NCBI RefSeq assembly: GCF_009733595.1
Contig: NZ_WOFH01000009.1
Coordinates: 124,001 to 188,000 of the forward strand
From: Actinomadura litoris
Lineage (GTDB): Bacteria; Actinomycetota; Actinomycetes; Streptosporangiales; Streptosporangiaceae
Reading direction: 5' to 3'
DNA: 64,000 bases
Below, piece by piece: positions 18,137 to 25,198 of this stretch (position 1 is its first letter; the number at the start of each line of letters is the position of its first letter). Both the position numbers and the translations under genes were made by a program. The notes under the pieces are model-generated. The model had not been told where the DNA came from. It did not search any database and saw nothing but the letters and a program-made list of their open reading frames with translations.

Positions 18137-18745
18137 TCAGGCGCTCAGGGGCGCGTGCCAGCGCGGCGCGCGACGGTAACGGGGGCTCCACACGAACCGG
18201 TGCAGCACGCGCACGGGCGGCGGCACCGCGTCGAAGACCCTGCGGCGCATGCCCGGGTCCGCGCCGTCCAGCAGCCAGGGGAAGAACATGGCGGGGCTCC
18301 CCACCTGGTGACGCTGCTCGGCGCCGAACGCCTTCCACTCCTGCACCGTGAGCAACTCCTTCACCAGCGGCAGCGCGTCCTGCTCCTCGTGCTCGCAGTG
18401 GTCGCCGAGCTCGTCGGCCAGCAGCCGCGCCGCATCGGCGAGCTGTTCCGCCGCCCCGGCCGCGACCGCGCCGCCGACGGCGTCCAGCAGCGCCTCAAGC
18501 CCGGCGTGCTCGTCCTCCATCCGGTCCAGAACCGCCGGACTCGCCCCCTTCGCCCGCAGGACGGGCCACAGGTGCGTGTCCTCCGCCGTGTGATGGACGT
18601 GCAGGAACGCCTTGAAGCGCTCCCACCCCGCCTCGACCGCCGCGCCTGAGGCGTCCCCGCCCTCGGCCATCGCGGCGAGCCGCTCCAGATCGCGTTGGAA
18701 CGCGTCATGGACGGCGTACATGAACGTGACGTCGATTTCGCTCAT
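18137..18745 (-). CDS. Hemerythrin HHE-domain protein
   Basis: Four-helix-bundle diiron protein of 202 residues that may bind oxygen or sense nitric oxide or redox state. The iron ligands are recognisable: His in VHDAFQRDLERL, HHTAEDTHLWPVL, MEDEHAGLEALL, and CEHEEQDALP. The C-terminal 60 residues continue with a Trp/Arg-rich tail typical of actinobacterial members. The ATG at 18745 has GGAGGGGG upstream. It is the first gene of an operon with a DHA2 pump and is divergent from the SigJ-type sigma gene; the promoter region holds a TGTCACA element. Confidence 0.88.
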   Translation of the reverse strand: MSEIDVTFMYAVHDAFQRDLERLAAMAEGGDASGAAVEAGWERFKAFLHVHHTAEDTHLWPVLRAKGASPAVLDRMEDEHAGLEALLDAVGGAVAAGAAEQLADAARLLADELGDHCEHEEQDALPLVKELLTVQEWKAFGAEQRHQVGSPAMFFPWLLDGADPGMRRRVFDAVPPPVRVLHRFVWSPRYRRAPRWHAPLSA

Positions 18746-18798
18746 TCAGACCCCCTCCTCATGCCGTTTCGCACCTATGAGGGTCCGGACACCGCACA

Positions 18799-18805
18799 TG
18801 TGACA
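18799..18805 (-). promoter_or_regulatory. TGTCACA element, possible ECF41 -35 of the hemerythrin operon
   Basis: TGTCACA on the minus strand, followed after exactly 16 bases by CCTC. The reported ECF41 target motif is TGTCACA-N16-CGTC, so the -35 is exact and the -10 has one mismatch. Confidence 0.4.
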
Positions 18806-18847
18806 GCGCGCCGGAGAATGAGTTTCACGTCACACGGCGCCGCCCCA

Positions 18848-18854
18848 TGTCACA
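18848..18854 (+). promoter_or_regulatory. TGTCACA element upstream of sigJ
   Basis: Second TGTCACA, on the plus strand, 56 bases before the sigma factor start. CCTC follows after 17 bases. This could be an autoregulatory ECF41-type promoter, with the same weak -10 as the divergent copy. Confidence 0.35.
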
Positions 18855-18909
18855 CTCCCGGGCTCCCGGCCCCTCAGAAGGGGGAACAACGCACAGGAGG
18901 TCAACGCCC

Positions 18910-19782
18910 ATGGAAGCCACCGCGACAGAGGTGTTCGCCGACCACCGCGAACTGCTGTTCTCGGTCGTCTACAACCTGCTCGGCAGCGTCGCCGACACCG
19001 AGGACGTCCTCCAGGACGCCTGGCTCGCATGGACGGCCCGCGACCGGCCCGAGGTCGAGAACCCGCGCGCCTACCTCGTCCGGATCGCCGTCAACACCGC
19101 CCTCGCCCGCCAGTCGGCCATCAGCCGCCGCCGCGAGACCTACGTCGGCCCCTGGCTCCCCGAACCCCTCGTCGCCGAACCGGGCGCCGAGGAGAGCGCC
19201 GAGCGCACCGAGGCCGTCTCAATGGCCCTGCTGGTCGTCCTGGAGACGCTGACGCCCCTCGAACGCGCCGTCTTCGTCCTGCACGAGGTCTTCGGCTACG
19301 CGCACACCGAGATCGCGGGCATCCTCGACCGCAGCCCGTCCGCGATCCGCCAGCTCGCCCACCGCGCCCGCGAGCACGTCCACGCCCGCCGCCCCCGCTA
19401 CCAGGCCGACCCGGACGTCCAGCGCCGCGTCACCGAGCAGTTCCTCCACGCCGCCCTCGGCGGCGACATGGAGGCCCTCCTCAAGCTCCTCGCCCCCGAC
19501 GTCACCCTCTGGACCGACGGCGGCGGCAAGTCCAGGGCCGCCGCCCTCCGCCCGATGACCGGCCGCGAACGCGTCGCCCGCATCATCACCGGCACCGCCG
19601 TCCAGGCCCCCGGCGACCTGGAGATCCGCTACCGCACCGTCAACGGCGACCCGTCCGCCGTCCTCTTCGAGCACGACGCCCCCTTCGCCGTCATGGTCCT
19701 GGACCTGAGCCCCGAGGGCGACAAGGTCGCCGGCATCTACGCGGTGGCCAACCCCGAGAAGCTAACCCGCGTAGAGCCGTGA
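18910..19782 (+). CDS. sigJ: ECF sigma factor, SigJ/ECF41 type with fused SnoaL-like domain
   Basis: RNA polymerase sigma factor of 290 residues. Region 2 (ATEVFADHRELLFSVVYNLLGSVADTEDVLQDAWLAW) is followed by region 4 (ERAVFVLHEVFGYAHTEIAGILDRSPSAIRQLAHRAREHV) and, from about residue 175, a SnoaL-like domain that in ECF41 members takes the role of an anti-sigma factor. The ATG at 18910 has AGGAGG nine bases upstream. Known ECF41 neighbours are carboxymuconolactone decarboxylase, oxidoreductase or epimerase genes; here a convergent epimerase gene overlaps its 3' end by 21 bp. Confidence 0.92.
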   Translation: MEATATEVFADHRELLFSVVYNLLGSVADTEDVLQDAWLAWTARDRPEVENPRAYLVRIAVNTALARQSAISRRRETYVGPWLPEPLVAEPGAEESAERTEAVSMALLVVLETLTPLERAVFVLHEVFGYAHTEIAGILDRSPSAIRQLAHRAREHVHARRPRYQADPDVQRRVTEQFLHAALGGDMEALLKLLAPDVTLWTDGGGKSRAAALRPMTGRERVARIITGTAVQAPGDLEIRYRTVNGDPSAVLFEHDAPFAVMVLDLSPEGDKVAGIYAVANPEKLTRVEP

Positions 19783-20727
19783 CCTGCGGCGGGTGCGCAC
19801 GCGCCGCACGAGGTCGTCCGCCGCGTCCGGCCACCGGGGGTGCTCGAAGGCGAAACCCGCCTCGACCAGGCGCCCCGGGACGACGCGGCGGCTCTTCAGC
19901 AGCAGCTCGGTGTCCGAGCGCAGCGCCAGGGCCCCGATCTCCGCCATGCCCCTCGTCGCGGGAAGGCCCAGCGGGACGCCCCACGCGGCCCGCAGCGCGC
20001 GCATGAACGCGCGCTGCGGCAGCGGCCCGGGAGCGGCGAGGTTCACCGGCCCCTCAAAAGCATCTCGACCGACCAGGAACTCCACGGCGCGGACGAAATC
20101 ACGGTCATGGATCCACGACACGTACTGCGCACCACCCGCGACCGGCCCGCCGAGCCCGAGCCGCGCGAGCCACAGCAGCACGTCGAAGACACCGCCGCGG
20201 TCGGGGCTCATCACCATGGCCGAGCGCAGGGCGACCTTGCGGGTGGACGGCGTGTCGGCCAGCTCCTGCTCCCGCTCCCACGCCTTAGCGATCTCGACGC
20301 TGTAGGCCCAGTAGCGCGGAACGCCGGGCTCCGCACCCCCGATCACGCCGGTCCCCTCGTCGTTGGGCGCGTCGAACCGGTGGGCGTAGACGGTGGCGGT
20401 GCTCATCTGCAACCAGACCCGGGGAGGCCGCGCCGCCGCCGCGATCGCCTCCCCCACCACCCGCGTGGACCGGACACGCGAATCCATCATCTCCCGCAGG
20501 GTGACCGGCGAATAACGGCAGCTCACACTCCGCCCGGCCAGGTTCACGACGACATCGGCCCCATCGACCTCCCGGGCCCACCCGCCCAGCGTCTCCCCGT
20601 CCCACCGCACCTCACCCTCACGCGCAGGACGCCGCGTAAGCACCACGACCTCATGCCCGACAGCAGCGAGTGCGCTCCTCAAGACCGTGCCCACCTGCCC
20701 GGTCCCCCCAGGGATCACAACCTTCAA
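19762..20727 (-). CDS. TIGR01777 family NAD(P)-dependent epimerase
   Basis: Extended short-chain dehydrogenase of about 321 residues. The N-terminal nucleotide site reads VIPGGTGQVG, LAGRSVSCRYS is the family signature, and YWAYSVEIAKAWE stands where the catalytic Tyr-x3-Lys would be, with the Lys displaced. Substrates of the family are unknown. A TTG start at 20727 is preferred because GGGAGG lies upstream; a TTG at 20751 is an alternative. The 3' end overlaps the convergent sigma gene, and a KstR-like palindrome lies about 42 bp upstream of the start. Confidence 0.83.
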   Translation of the reverse strand: MKVVIPGGTGQVGTVLRSALAAVGHEVVVLTRRPAREGEVRWDGETLGGWAREVDGADVVVNLAGRSVSCRYSPVTLREMMDSRVRSTRVVGEAIAAAARPPRVWLQMSTATVYAHRFDAPNDEGTGVIGGAEPGVPRYWAYSVEIAKAWEREQELADTPSTRKVALRSAMVMSPDRGGVFDVLLWLARLGLGGPVAGGAQYVSWIHDRDFVRAVEFLVGRDAFEGPVNLAAPGPLPQRAFMRALRAAWGVPLGLPATRGMAEIGALALRSDTELLLKSRRVVPGRLVEAGFAFEHPRWPDAADDLVRRVRTRRRSRLYAG

Positions 20728-20768
20728 AGGCCACCTCCCGGCATCCACCAAGAAGCCTAACCGAAGAC

Positions 20769-20782
20769 TTGAACACGTTCAA
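20769..20782. promoter_or_regulatory. KstR/TetR-like palindromic operator
   Basis: Perfect inverted repeat TTGAAC-AC-GTTCAA. It fits the KstR consensus TnnAACnnGTTnnA. It lies 42 bp upstream of the epimerase start and about 190 bp after the end of the PhyH gene, followed by a run of eight A. Confidence 0.5.
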
Positions 20783-20977
20783 AAAAAATCGACACCGGGC
20801 AACACCGGCCCGAGGGAGTCGTCTCCACTCGGCGCTCCGCCGTGATCTTCCGCTGGGAGGGCGAACCGAGCCACCAGGTCATGGCGACGGAACCGGGCGC
20901 GCCCGCGGTGCTCTCGCCTCGCCGAAGCGCTCCGAAGATCCGAAGCGCTGCGCGGCGGCATCAGCGACGGCTGAAGG

Positions 20978-21808
20978 TCACCATTCGAACTCGCCGAGGA
21001 GCTCCCTGGTCTCGGCGTCCGCGTCGCGCGCGAGTTCGGCCTTCAGGGGGCGTTCCGCGACCACCCCGCGGCTGATGTCCGACCGCACCCAGGACGGGAC
21101 ATAGCCGAGAAGCAGCAGGCGTCGATATCCGGCGTCAACGCTGGACGGGACCGTCCGATGCCAGAGATTGGCATGGATGAGCACCGCGTCGCCCGGCTCG
21201 AAGAACAATTCGACCTGTCCGGGACGCTCGTTCTGGTCACCGAGCGGAATCCGCAGATCGCGTGCAAGGTGCGAGCCCGGAAGGAGGCAGAGAGCCCCCT
21301 CCTTCTCGGTGATCCGGTCCAGGTAGACGAGGCAGTGGATCTGGTGCGGGTAGCTGAAGAGGACGGGAAGGGGATCGGGGACCACAGGCAGGTGGGCGTG
21401 CCACGGCACCGCGACGCCCGGACGGCCCGCGTGGTTCAGCCGGGCCTCCAGGTCGACCCAGACCTGCGGGCCGAGCAGCGTCCGCGCGATCGACAGCGGC
21501 GGTTCGAGCCGGAGCAGGGGGTGGAACACCTCGTCCTTGTCCAGCAGGGCCCGCAGGTAGATGCTGTCGCCCGGCAGGCTCTCGGCCTCGGGGCGGTCGG
21601 CCTCGGCCTCCGCCAGCCGGAGCACGGCCTGCGCGAGGACGTCCGATATCGCGCCGTCCAGCAGGCCCCTCAGGACGAGGTAGCCCGACCGGACGAGGGT
21701 GTCGAGATCCTCCTGGCTCGCCGAGGTCTCGACCGTGCGGCGGGGGTAGCCGGCCCCCTGGTCGTTGATCACGAACTCGGTGCTGAGGCGCGTCCCGTCC
21801 GCGCGCAT
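20978..21808 (-). CDS. PhyH (phytanoyl-CoA dioxygenase)-family protein with altered metal motif
   Basis: A 276-residue double-stranded beta-helix protein of the Fe(II)/2-oxoglutarate family. The distal features are normal: PGSH at 177-180, GDAVLIH..LWHRTVPSS with His217, and Arg229/230 for 2-oxoglutarate. The proximal motif, usually HxD (WHxD), reads WHAH at 136-139, so the acidic ligand is replaced by His139. It is the last gene of an operon with a 64-residue CxxxxC peptide and a DUF6879 protein, 28 bp downstream of the latter. A role in peptide or small-molecule oxidation is inferred; catalysis may be altered or lost. Confidence 0.8.
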   Translation of the reverse strand: MRADGTRLSTEFVINDQGAGYPRRTVETSASQEDLDTLVRSGYLVLRGLLDGAISDVLAQAVLRLAEAEADRPEAESLPGDSIYLRALLDKDEVFHPLLRLEPPLSIARTLLGPQVWVDLEARLNHAGRPGVAVPWHAHLPVVPDPLPVLFSYPHQIHCLVYLDRITEKEGALCLLPGSHLARDLRIPLGDQNERPGQVELFFEPGDAVLIHANLWHRTVPSSVDAGYRRLLLLGYVPSWVRSDISRGVVAERPLKAELARDADAETRELLGEFEW

Positions 21809-21836
21809 TCATCGACCTCCAACTGTGCGGCACCGG

Positions 21837-22421
21837 TCAGCGGCGCGGCACCTCCAGCCCGCTACCGCGGATCGCGGCGAGGAGCTCGGCGAGCGGGAAC
21901 GACCGGTCGCAGAACTCCCGCCAGGCGGTTGTCGCCTGCTTCAGCCGCTCCGGGTGGTCGTTCTGGTTGACGTACAGCAACGTTCCCGCGTCGTCATAAC
22001 TGAAGTCGACGACGATCTCGTCGTCGAACAGCCAAGTGTCCGTGTAGACGACGTCGGGAACGTCCTCGCGGAAGATGAAACGGATGTCCTCACCGGCCGC
22101 GCCGTTGACCGCGTAATACCAGTCGATCTCGAACTGGAGATACGGCGTGAGCGTGTGCTCGATGATGTGCACGCGCCCCATGTACTTGCCATGGGCGACG
22201 CTGTCACGGATGTTGCGCACCCACTCCCCGTTCCGCTCGGGCGGCAGCGGCGAGCCGGAAAGATACAGGTCGAAGTTTTCGAGCTCATCCTGGAGGGAGT
22301 AGGCGGCGAGGGTCTCAATGCAGGTCGCCGACGACTTGAACTCCTGGAAGAACCGCCCGAACTGCTCCGCGTTCAGAATAATGAGAGGTCTCCTGACCTG
22401 GACGAACGAGGTGTAGGCCAA
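21837..22421 (-). CDS. DUF6879-like protein
   Basis: About 194 residues. The pattern EQFGRFFQEFKSSATCIETLAAYSL ... FDLYLSGSPLP ... GKYMGRVHIIEH ... FEIDWYYAVNGAAGEDIRFI matches the DUF6879 family, often found near XRE/DUF397 genes in actinomycetes; function unknown. The start is unclear. TTG 22421 lies 9 bases after the stop of the peptide gene with GGAGAG before it. Family members usually start close to NAEQFGRFF, where AGGAG precedes ATT at 22382 by 7 bases. It is the middle gene of the peptide-DUF6879-PhyH operon. Confidence 0.75.
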   Translation of the reverse strand: MAYTSFVQVRRPLIILNAEQFGRFFQEFKSSATCIETLAAYSLQDELENFDLYLSGSPLPPERNGEWVRNIRDSVAHGKYMGRVHIIEHTLTPYLQFEIDWYYAVNGAAGEDIRFIFREDVPDVVYTDTWLFDDEIVVDFSYDDAGTLLYVNQNDHPERLKQATTAWREFCDRSFPLAELLAAIRGSGLEVPRR

Positions 22422-22430
22422 CCTCTCCGA

Positions 22431-22625
22431 TCACTCGGCCGCCAGAGCCCGCTCCAGTATGTAGCGGGGAATCTCCACCGCGTTCTCACCAGGCGGCAGA
22501 GAAAGGCCCACCTTGTCCGGGTCGACCACGAAGCCCTGCACGACAATCGTATTGTTCTCTGTCTCGTACACCGCGGGACATGGGCCGTTGCCGCAACCAG
22601 ACCCACCGATCAACTTGAGCGCCAT
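22431..22625 (-). CDS. 64-residue peptide with CGNGPC motif, candidate precursor or regulator
   Basis: Small protein opening MALKLIGGSGCGNGPCPAVY, then a TIVVQGFVVD strand and a C-terminal IPRYILERALAAE helix. Two Cys lie four residues apart near residue 11 and 16. I do not recognise a named family, although short proteins of similar build with VVQG accompany DUF6879 genes in actinomycetes. The ATG at 22625 has AGAGG upstream, and a near-consensus promoter lies 31 bp before it. It is the first gene of an operon with DUF6879 and PhyH genes. A RiPP precursor, a chaperone-like partner or an antitoxin-like role are all possible. Confidence 0.72.
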   Translation of the reverse strand: MALKLIGGSGCGNGPCPAVYETENNTIVVQGFVVDPDKVGLSLPPGENAVEIPRYILERALAAE

Positions 22626-22662
22626 GATGCGAGCCTCTCGCCTCGTGGTTGCTTTCCCAGGC

Positions 22663-22691
22663 TTTATATCCCGCATAATTCAGCGAGTCAA
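22663..22691 (-). promoter_or_regulatory. Near-consensus sigma70 promoter of the peptide operon
   Basis: On the minus strand TTGACT (22691-22686) and TATAAA (22668-22663) are spaced by 17 bases. The A+T content is far above the surrounding DNA. It would give a leader of about 30 bases to the peptide ATG at 22625. Confidence 0.7.
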
Positions 22692-22862
22692 TCCCCCAGG
22701 AAAATGCCAAGCGAGCTGACCTCAAATCAGATTTCACGCATCCATAATGAGGATCTGCCGGATCATCCCACCTGCCACATGACACCCAAGCGGCACCCCC
22801 GCTCCCCGTCATCCGCCATCCTGCCGTGGCACCGGCGACGCGATCGACACGAAGTGAGGCGA

Positions 22863-22890
22863 GCCCCGCGACCGGACGCGGTCGCGGGGC
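22863..22890 (-). terminator. Hairpin terminator after the XRE-DUF397 operon
   Basis: Perfect 12-bp stem GCCCCGCGACCG / CGGTCGCGGGGC with a GACG loop, starting 22 bases after the DUF397 stop. It separates this operon from the promoter of the peptide operon. Confidence 0.8.
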
Positions 22891-22912
22891 CCTCACTCGC
22901 TCTGAACTTCGC

Positions 22913-23119
22913 CTACCGGTCGTAGTGCCCGGCGCGGATCTCGCTCACCAGCACCCCGAAGGCCCGCCGCCCGAACTCCAACCTGGGCCCCTCGGGGTCT
23001 TTCGAGTCCCGCAACGCGATGAGAGACTCGGCCGTGGCCACCTCGACGCAGGTACCACCCTCCGAGCCGCTCTTTGTGCTCTTGCGCCAACTCACGGACG
23101 ACGGATCGAGCGTGCTCAT
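22913..23119 (-). CDS. DUF397 domain protein
   Basis: A 68-residue protein with the DUF397 signature: WRKSTKSGSEGGTCVEVA, then VLVRDSKDP-like (ALRDSKDPEGP) and a C-terminal FLAGIRAGE-like helix (FGVLVSEIRAG). Such proteins pair with Scr1/WhiJ-type XRE regulators and are thought to act as their small partner. The ATG overlaps the stop of the XRE gene (ATGA), with GGAGGA upstream, so the pair is coupled. Confidence 0.9.
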   Translation of the reverse strand: MSTLDPSSVSWRKSTKSGSEGGTCVEVATAESLIALRDSKDPEGPRLEFGRRAFGVLVSEIRAGHYDR

Positions 23120-23928
23120 GTGTCCTCCATGACGGTTCGGATCAAACTCTCGGACGCTGTCGCCGGTAGTGCGACAGACCTGATCACGTCGAAGACTACG
23201 GCAAGTCTTCGGACATCACTCGGTTCCGTGAGAATTTGCCCATAACCACTCGCGCCATCCACGTAGGCCACATCCGACGCCTTTTCGAAGCTGAGGAGCT
23301 GGAAGCCGCTCTCCTGAAAAACCGCTGCATCCGCAGGGACGATCTGAACAGACACTCTGGGATGGTTCATGATGTCCAACAATCGCTTGCACTGCTCTAC
23401 CTGGAACTCCGGCTTGATGTCCCTGATCACCGCTTCCCGAATGAGCAGGAACAACCAAGGGGGATCAGGTTTAGTGAAAATGACCTGCCTCTCCATCCTG
23501 ATCGCCACCAGCTCCTCCGTTCTGTCCACCCGGGTTCCAGAGCTGAAGACGAAGCGTGCATAATTCTCCGTCTGCATGAGACCGGTGACCAGCAACGGTT
23601 CGTAGATGTTGATCTGGTTCGCCCGCTTCTCCGCGTCAACCAGCGGGCGCACAGCGCTGGGGATCAGCCCACGTTTGCGCGCCTCCTGGTGCTTCTCCCA
23701 CAGGCGGCGGAACAGGCCGCCTGTCTGGAAGTAGGTGTCGAGGTCGTCGGCCAGGCCCTCGGACGGAGGCTTCTCGAAGGTCTCCACCTTGGCGAGCCAC
23801 TGCGGAGTGCATCCGAGCGCCGCCGCGAGCCTGTTGCGGGAGAGGCCCGCCATGTCACGCCGTGCCCGCAACTCGGTGACGAACACTTCCTGGTAGGCGG
23901 AGGGGCTGGTGTCGCGTGGGGGTGGCAT
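23116..23928 (-). CDS. XRE-family regulator with DUF5753 (Scr1/WhiJ-like)
   Basis: A 270-residue protein with an N-terminal helix-turn-helix (LRARRDMAGLSRNRLAAALGCTPQWLAKVE, about 20-50) and the long C-terminal DUF5753 ligand or partner domain (YEPLLVTGLMQTENYAR, RQ-x-IF, VSVQIVPADAAVFQESGFQLLSF). It is coupled to a DUF397 gene. In Streptomyces such pairs modulate development and antibiotic production. The ATG at 23928 has GGGAG upstream. Two small genes run divergently. Confidence 0.9.
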   Translation of the reverse strand: MPPPRDTSPSAYQEVFVTELRARRDMAGLSRNRLAAALGCTPQWLAKVETFEKPPSEGLADDLDTYFQTGGLFRRLWEKHQEARKRGLIPSAVRPLVDAEKRANQINIYEPLLVTGLMQTENYARFVFSSGTRVDRTEELVAIRMERQVIFTKPDPPWLFLLIREAVIRDIKPEFQVEQCKRLLDIMNHPRVSVQIVPADAAVFQESGFQLLSFEKASDVAYVDGASGYGQILTEPSDVRRLAVVFDVIRSVALPATASESLIRTVMEDT

Positions 23929-24062
23929 CGGGTGTCTCCCGGGTGTCGGGCCGTCTGCTCGGGTGCCCGGTGGGGGGTGAGCGGTTCGTAGCTCAGGGTA
24001 ACCGTGTGCTGTGAGGCTCGTCCGTGAAATGCCGGACACCGATCTCACAGGGAATCCCGTCC

Positions 24063-24278
24063 ATGGACGATCAAGAACGCCTGCGGCTTCAGCAGGAGTA
24101 CCCGATGTGGCACATCCGCCGGATCCCGGCGATGGACTGCTTCATGGCGACGCGGCTCGGCCGTCCGCTGACGCGGCGGGAGCTGTTCTGCGGCCTGCAC
24201 ACCACGATCATGAAAGACACCTACGAGGAGTTCGAGGAGGCCCTCGCCGATCAGCGGAGGATCGAGGAGGATTTGTGA
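24063..24278 (+). CDS. Small hypothetical protein
   Basis: A 71-residue soluble protein starting MDDQERLRLQQEYPMWHIRR. It is rich in Arg, Leu and Glu and ends in a predicted acidic helix (YEEFEEALADQRRIEEDL). I do not recognise a characterised family; similar short proteins sit beside XRE/DUF397 genes in related actinomycetes. The ATG has AGGGA nine bases upstream. Its stop overlaps the GTG of the next small gene by four bases, so the two are coupled. Confidence 0.7.
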   Translation: MDDQERLRLQQEYPMWHIRRIPAMDCFMATRLGRPLTRRELFCGLHTTIMKDTYEEFEEALADQRRIEEDL

Positions 24279-24526
24279 TCCTCTTTCTCGTCGTCATCGG
24301 TGTCACGCTCGTCGGTGCCCTGCTGTTCACCCTGGTCGTCGGCTTGATCGGCCCTGACATCGGCTATGTGGGACGGCACCGGGTGACGCCTTTGCGCCCT
24401 GAGCAAGAGCGCGCGATTGGCTCCCCTTGTTCGTACCATCGAACACTTGGCGGCCGAGGTTCCAAAGGGAATGGTGGTCCAAGAAGCAGGTCCGGCGGGG
24501 CGCCGCTCGCGGCTTCTTCCAAATGA
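24275..24526 (+). CDS. Small single-pass membrane protein
   Basis: An 83-residue reading frame with an N-terminal membrane helix (LFLVVIGVTLVGALLFTLVVGLI) and a basic, Gly/Arg/Ser-rich tail. The GTG start lies in a GTGA overlap with the upstream gene and has AGGAGG six bases before it, which strongly supports translation. The tail after about residue 40 has atypical composition. No family recognised. Confidence 0.6.
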   Translation: MILFLVVIGVTLVGALLFTLVVGLIGPDIGYVGRHRVTPLRPEQERAIGSPCSYHRTLGGRGSKGNGGPRSRSGGAPLAASSK

Positions 24527-24661
24527 TGACCATTACAGATCTTCGGGGCGGGTTCCGGATCCGGCCATCGGGCCACTTTCCGGGAAAGCACGGGGCCGCC
24601 CGACGCCGGAGGTGGCTACGATTTCCACCGGCATCAGTCCTTCAGCGGACGGGGGCGTCCT

Positions 24662-25198
24662 ATGGCGAAGAAGCCGGACCCTAAGGTCATCGAGGTGCAC
24701 AGGCACACCCTGTCCATAGGCCCCGATTACCAGGTCTACCAACTGAGGAACGTCGCGCGCGTGCAGGTGCTGGACTGGAAACCGGATCTTGGATACGGGT
24801 CCATTTCGTCCGTGCTCTGGAAGATGATCCTCGCGGTCATCGCGGTGGTCGTGGCCGGGGTGGCGGCGAACACCGCGACGTCCGATGCGGGGTGGGTGAA
24901 CTGGGTCGGGCTGGCCGCGGCGGTGCTCGCCGTCCGGTACCTCTACCAGGCGATCCGCATCGCCCTGAGGCGGACCCAGTGGGCGCTGGTGTTGGAGACG
25001 ACGGGGATTCCGATAGCCGTCATCACCGGCAAGCAGCGCGAGCCGGTCGTGGAACTGCACCGGTTCATCGTGAACTCGATCGAGAATCCGCCCGCGCACG
25101 TCCAGACATGGCACATCGGCCACCTGAACATGGTCGGCGGCGATCAGATCAACCAGTCGGGCGAGGGCAACAAGTGGGGAAAGGTGCTCAATGGGTGA
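24662..25198 (+). CDS. DUF6232-like membrane protein with C-terminal GDQINQSG motif
   Basis: A 178-residue protein: an N-terminal strand-rich segment (residues 10-45, YQVYQLRNVARVQ), two adjacent membrane helices (about 58-100), a cytoplasmic strand-helix part (LVLETTGIPIAVITGKQREPVVELHRFI) and a C-terminal tail with VGGDQINQSGEGNKWGKV at 158-175. The same motif begins the next protein. The family resembles actinobacterial DUF6232, function unknown. The stop overlaps the next start by 8 bp. Tail motifs of this Gly/Asn/Gln type look like bacterial amyloid signalling motifs. Confidence 0.75.
   Translation: MAKKPDPKVIEVHRHTLSIGPDYQVYQLRNVARVQVLDWKPDLGYGSISSVLWKMILAVIAVVVAGVAANTATSDAGWVNWVGLAAAVLAVRYLYQAIRIALRRTQWALVLETTGIPIAVITGKQREPVVELHRFIVNSIENPPAHVQTWHIGHLNMVGGDQINQSGEGNKWGKVLNG

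Noticed and set aside
24427..24684. An 85-codon plus-strand frame before the DUF6232-like gene
   Set aside because: No ribosome site, basic low-complexity product, and overlap with both the small membrane protein and the next gene start.
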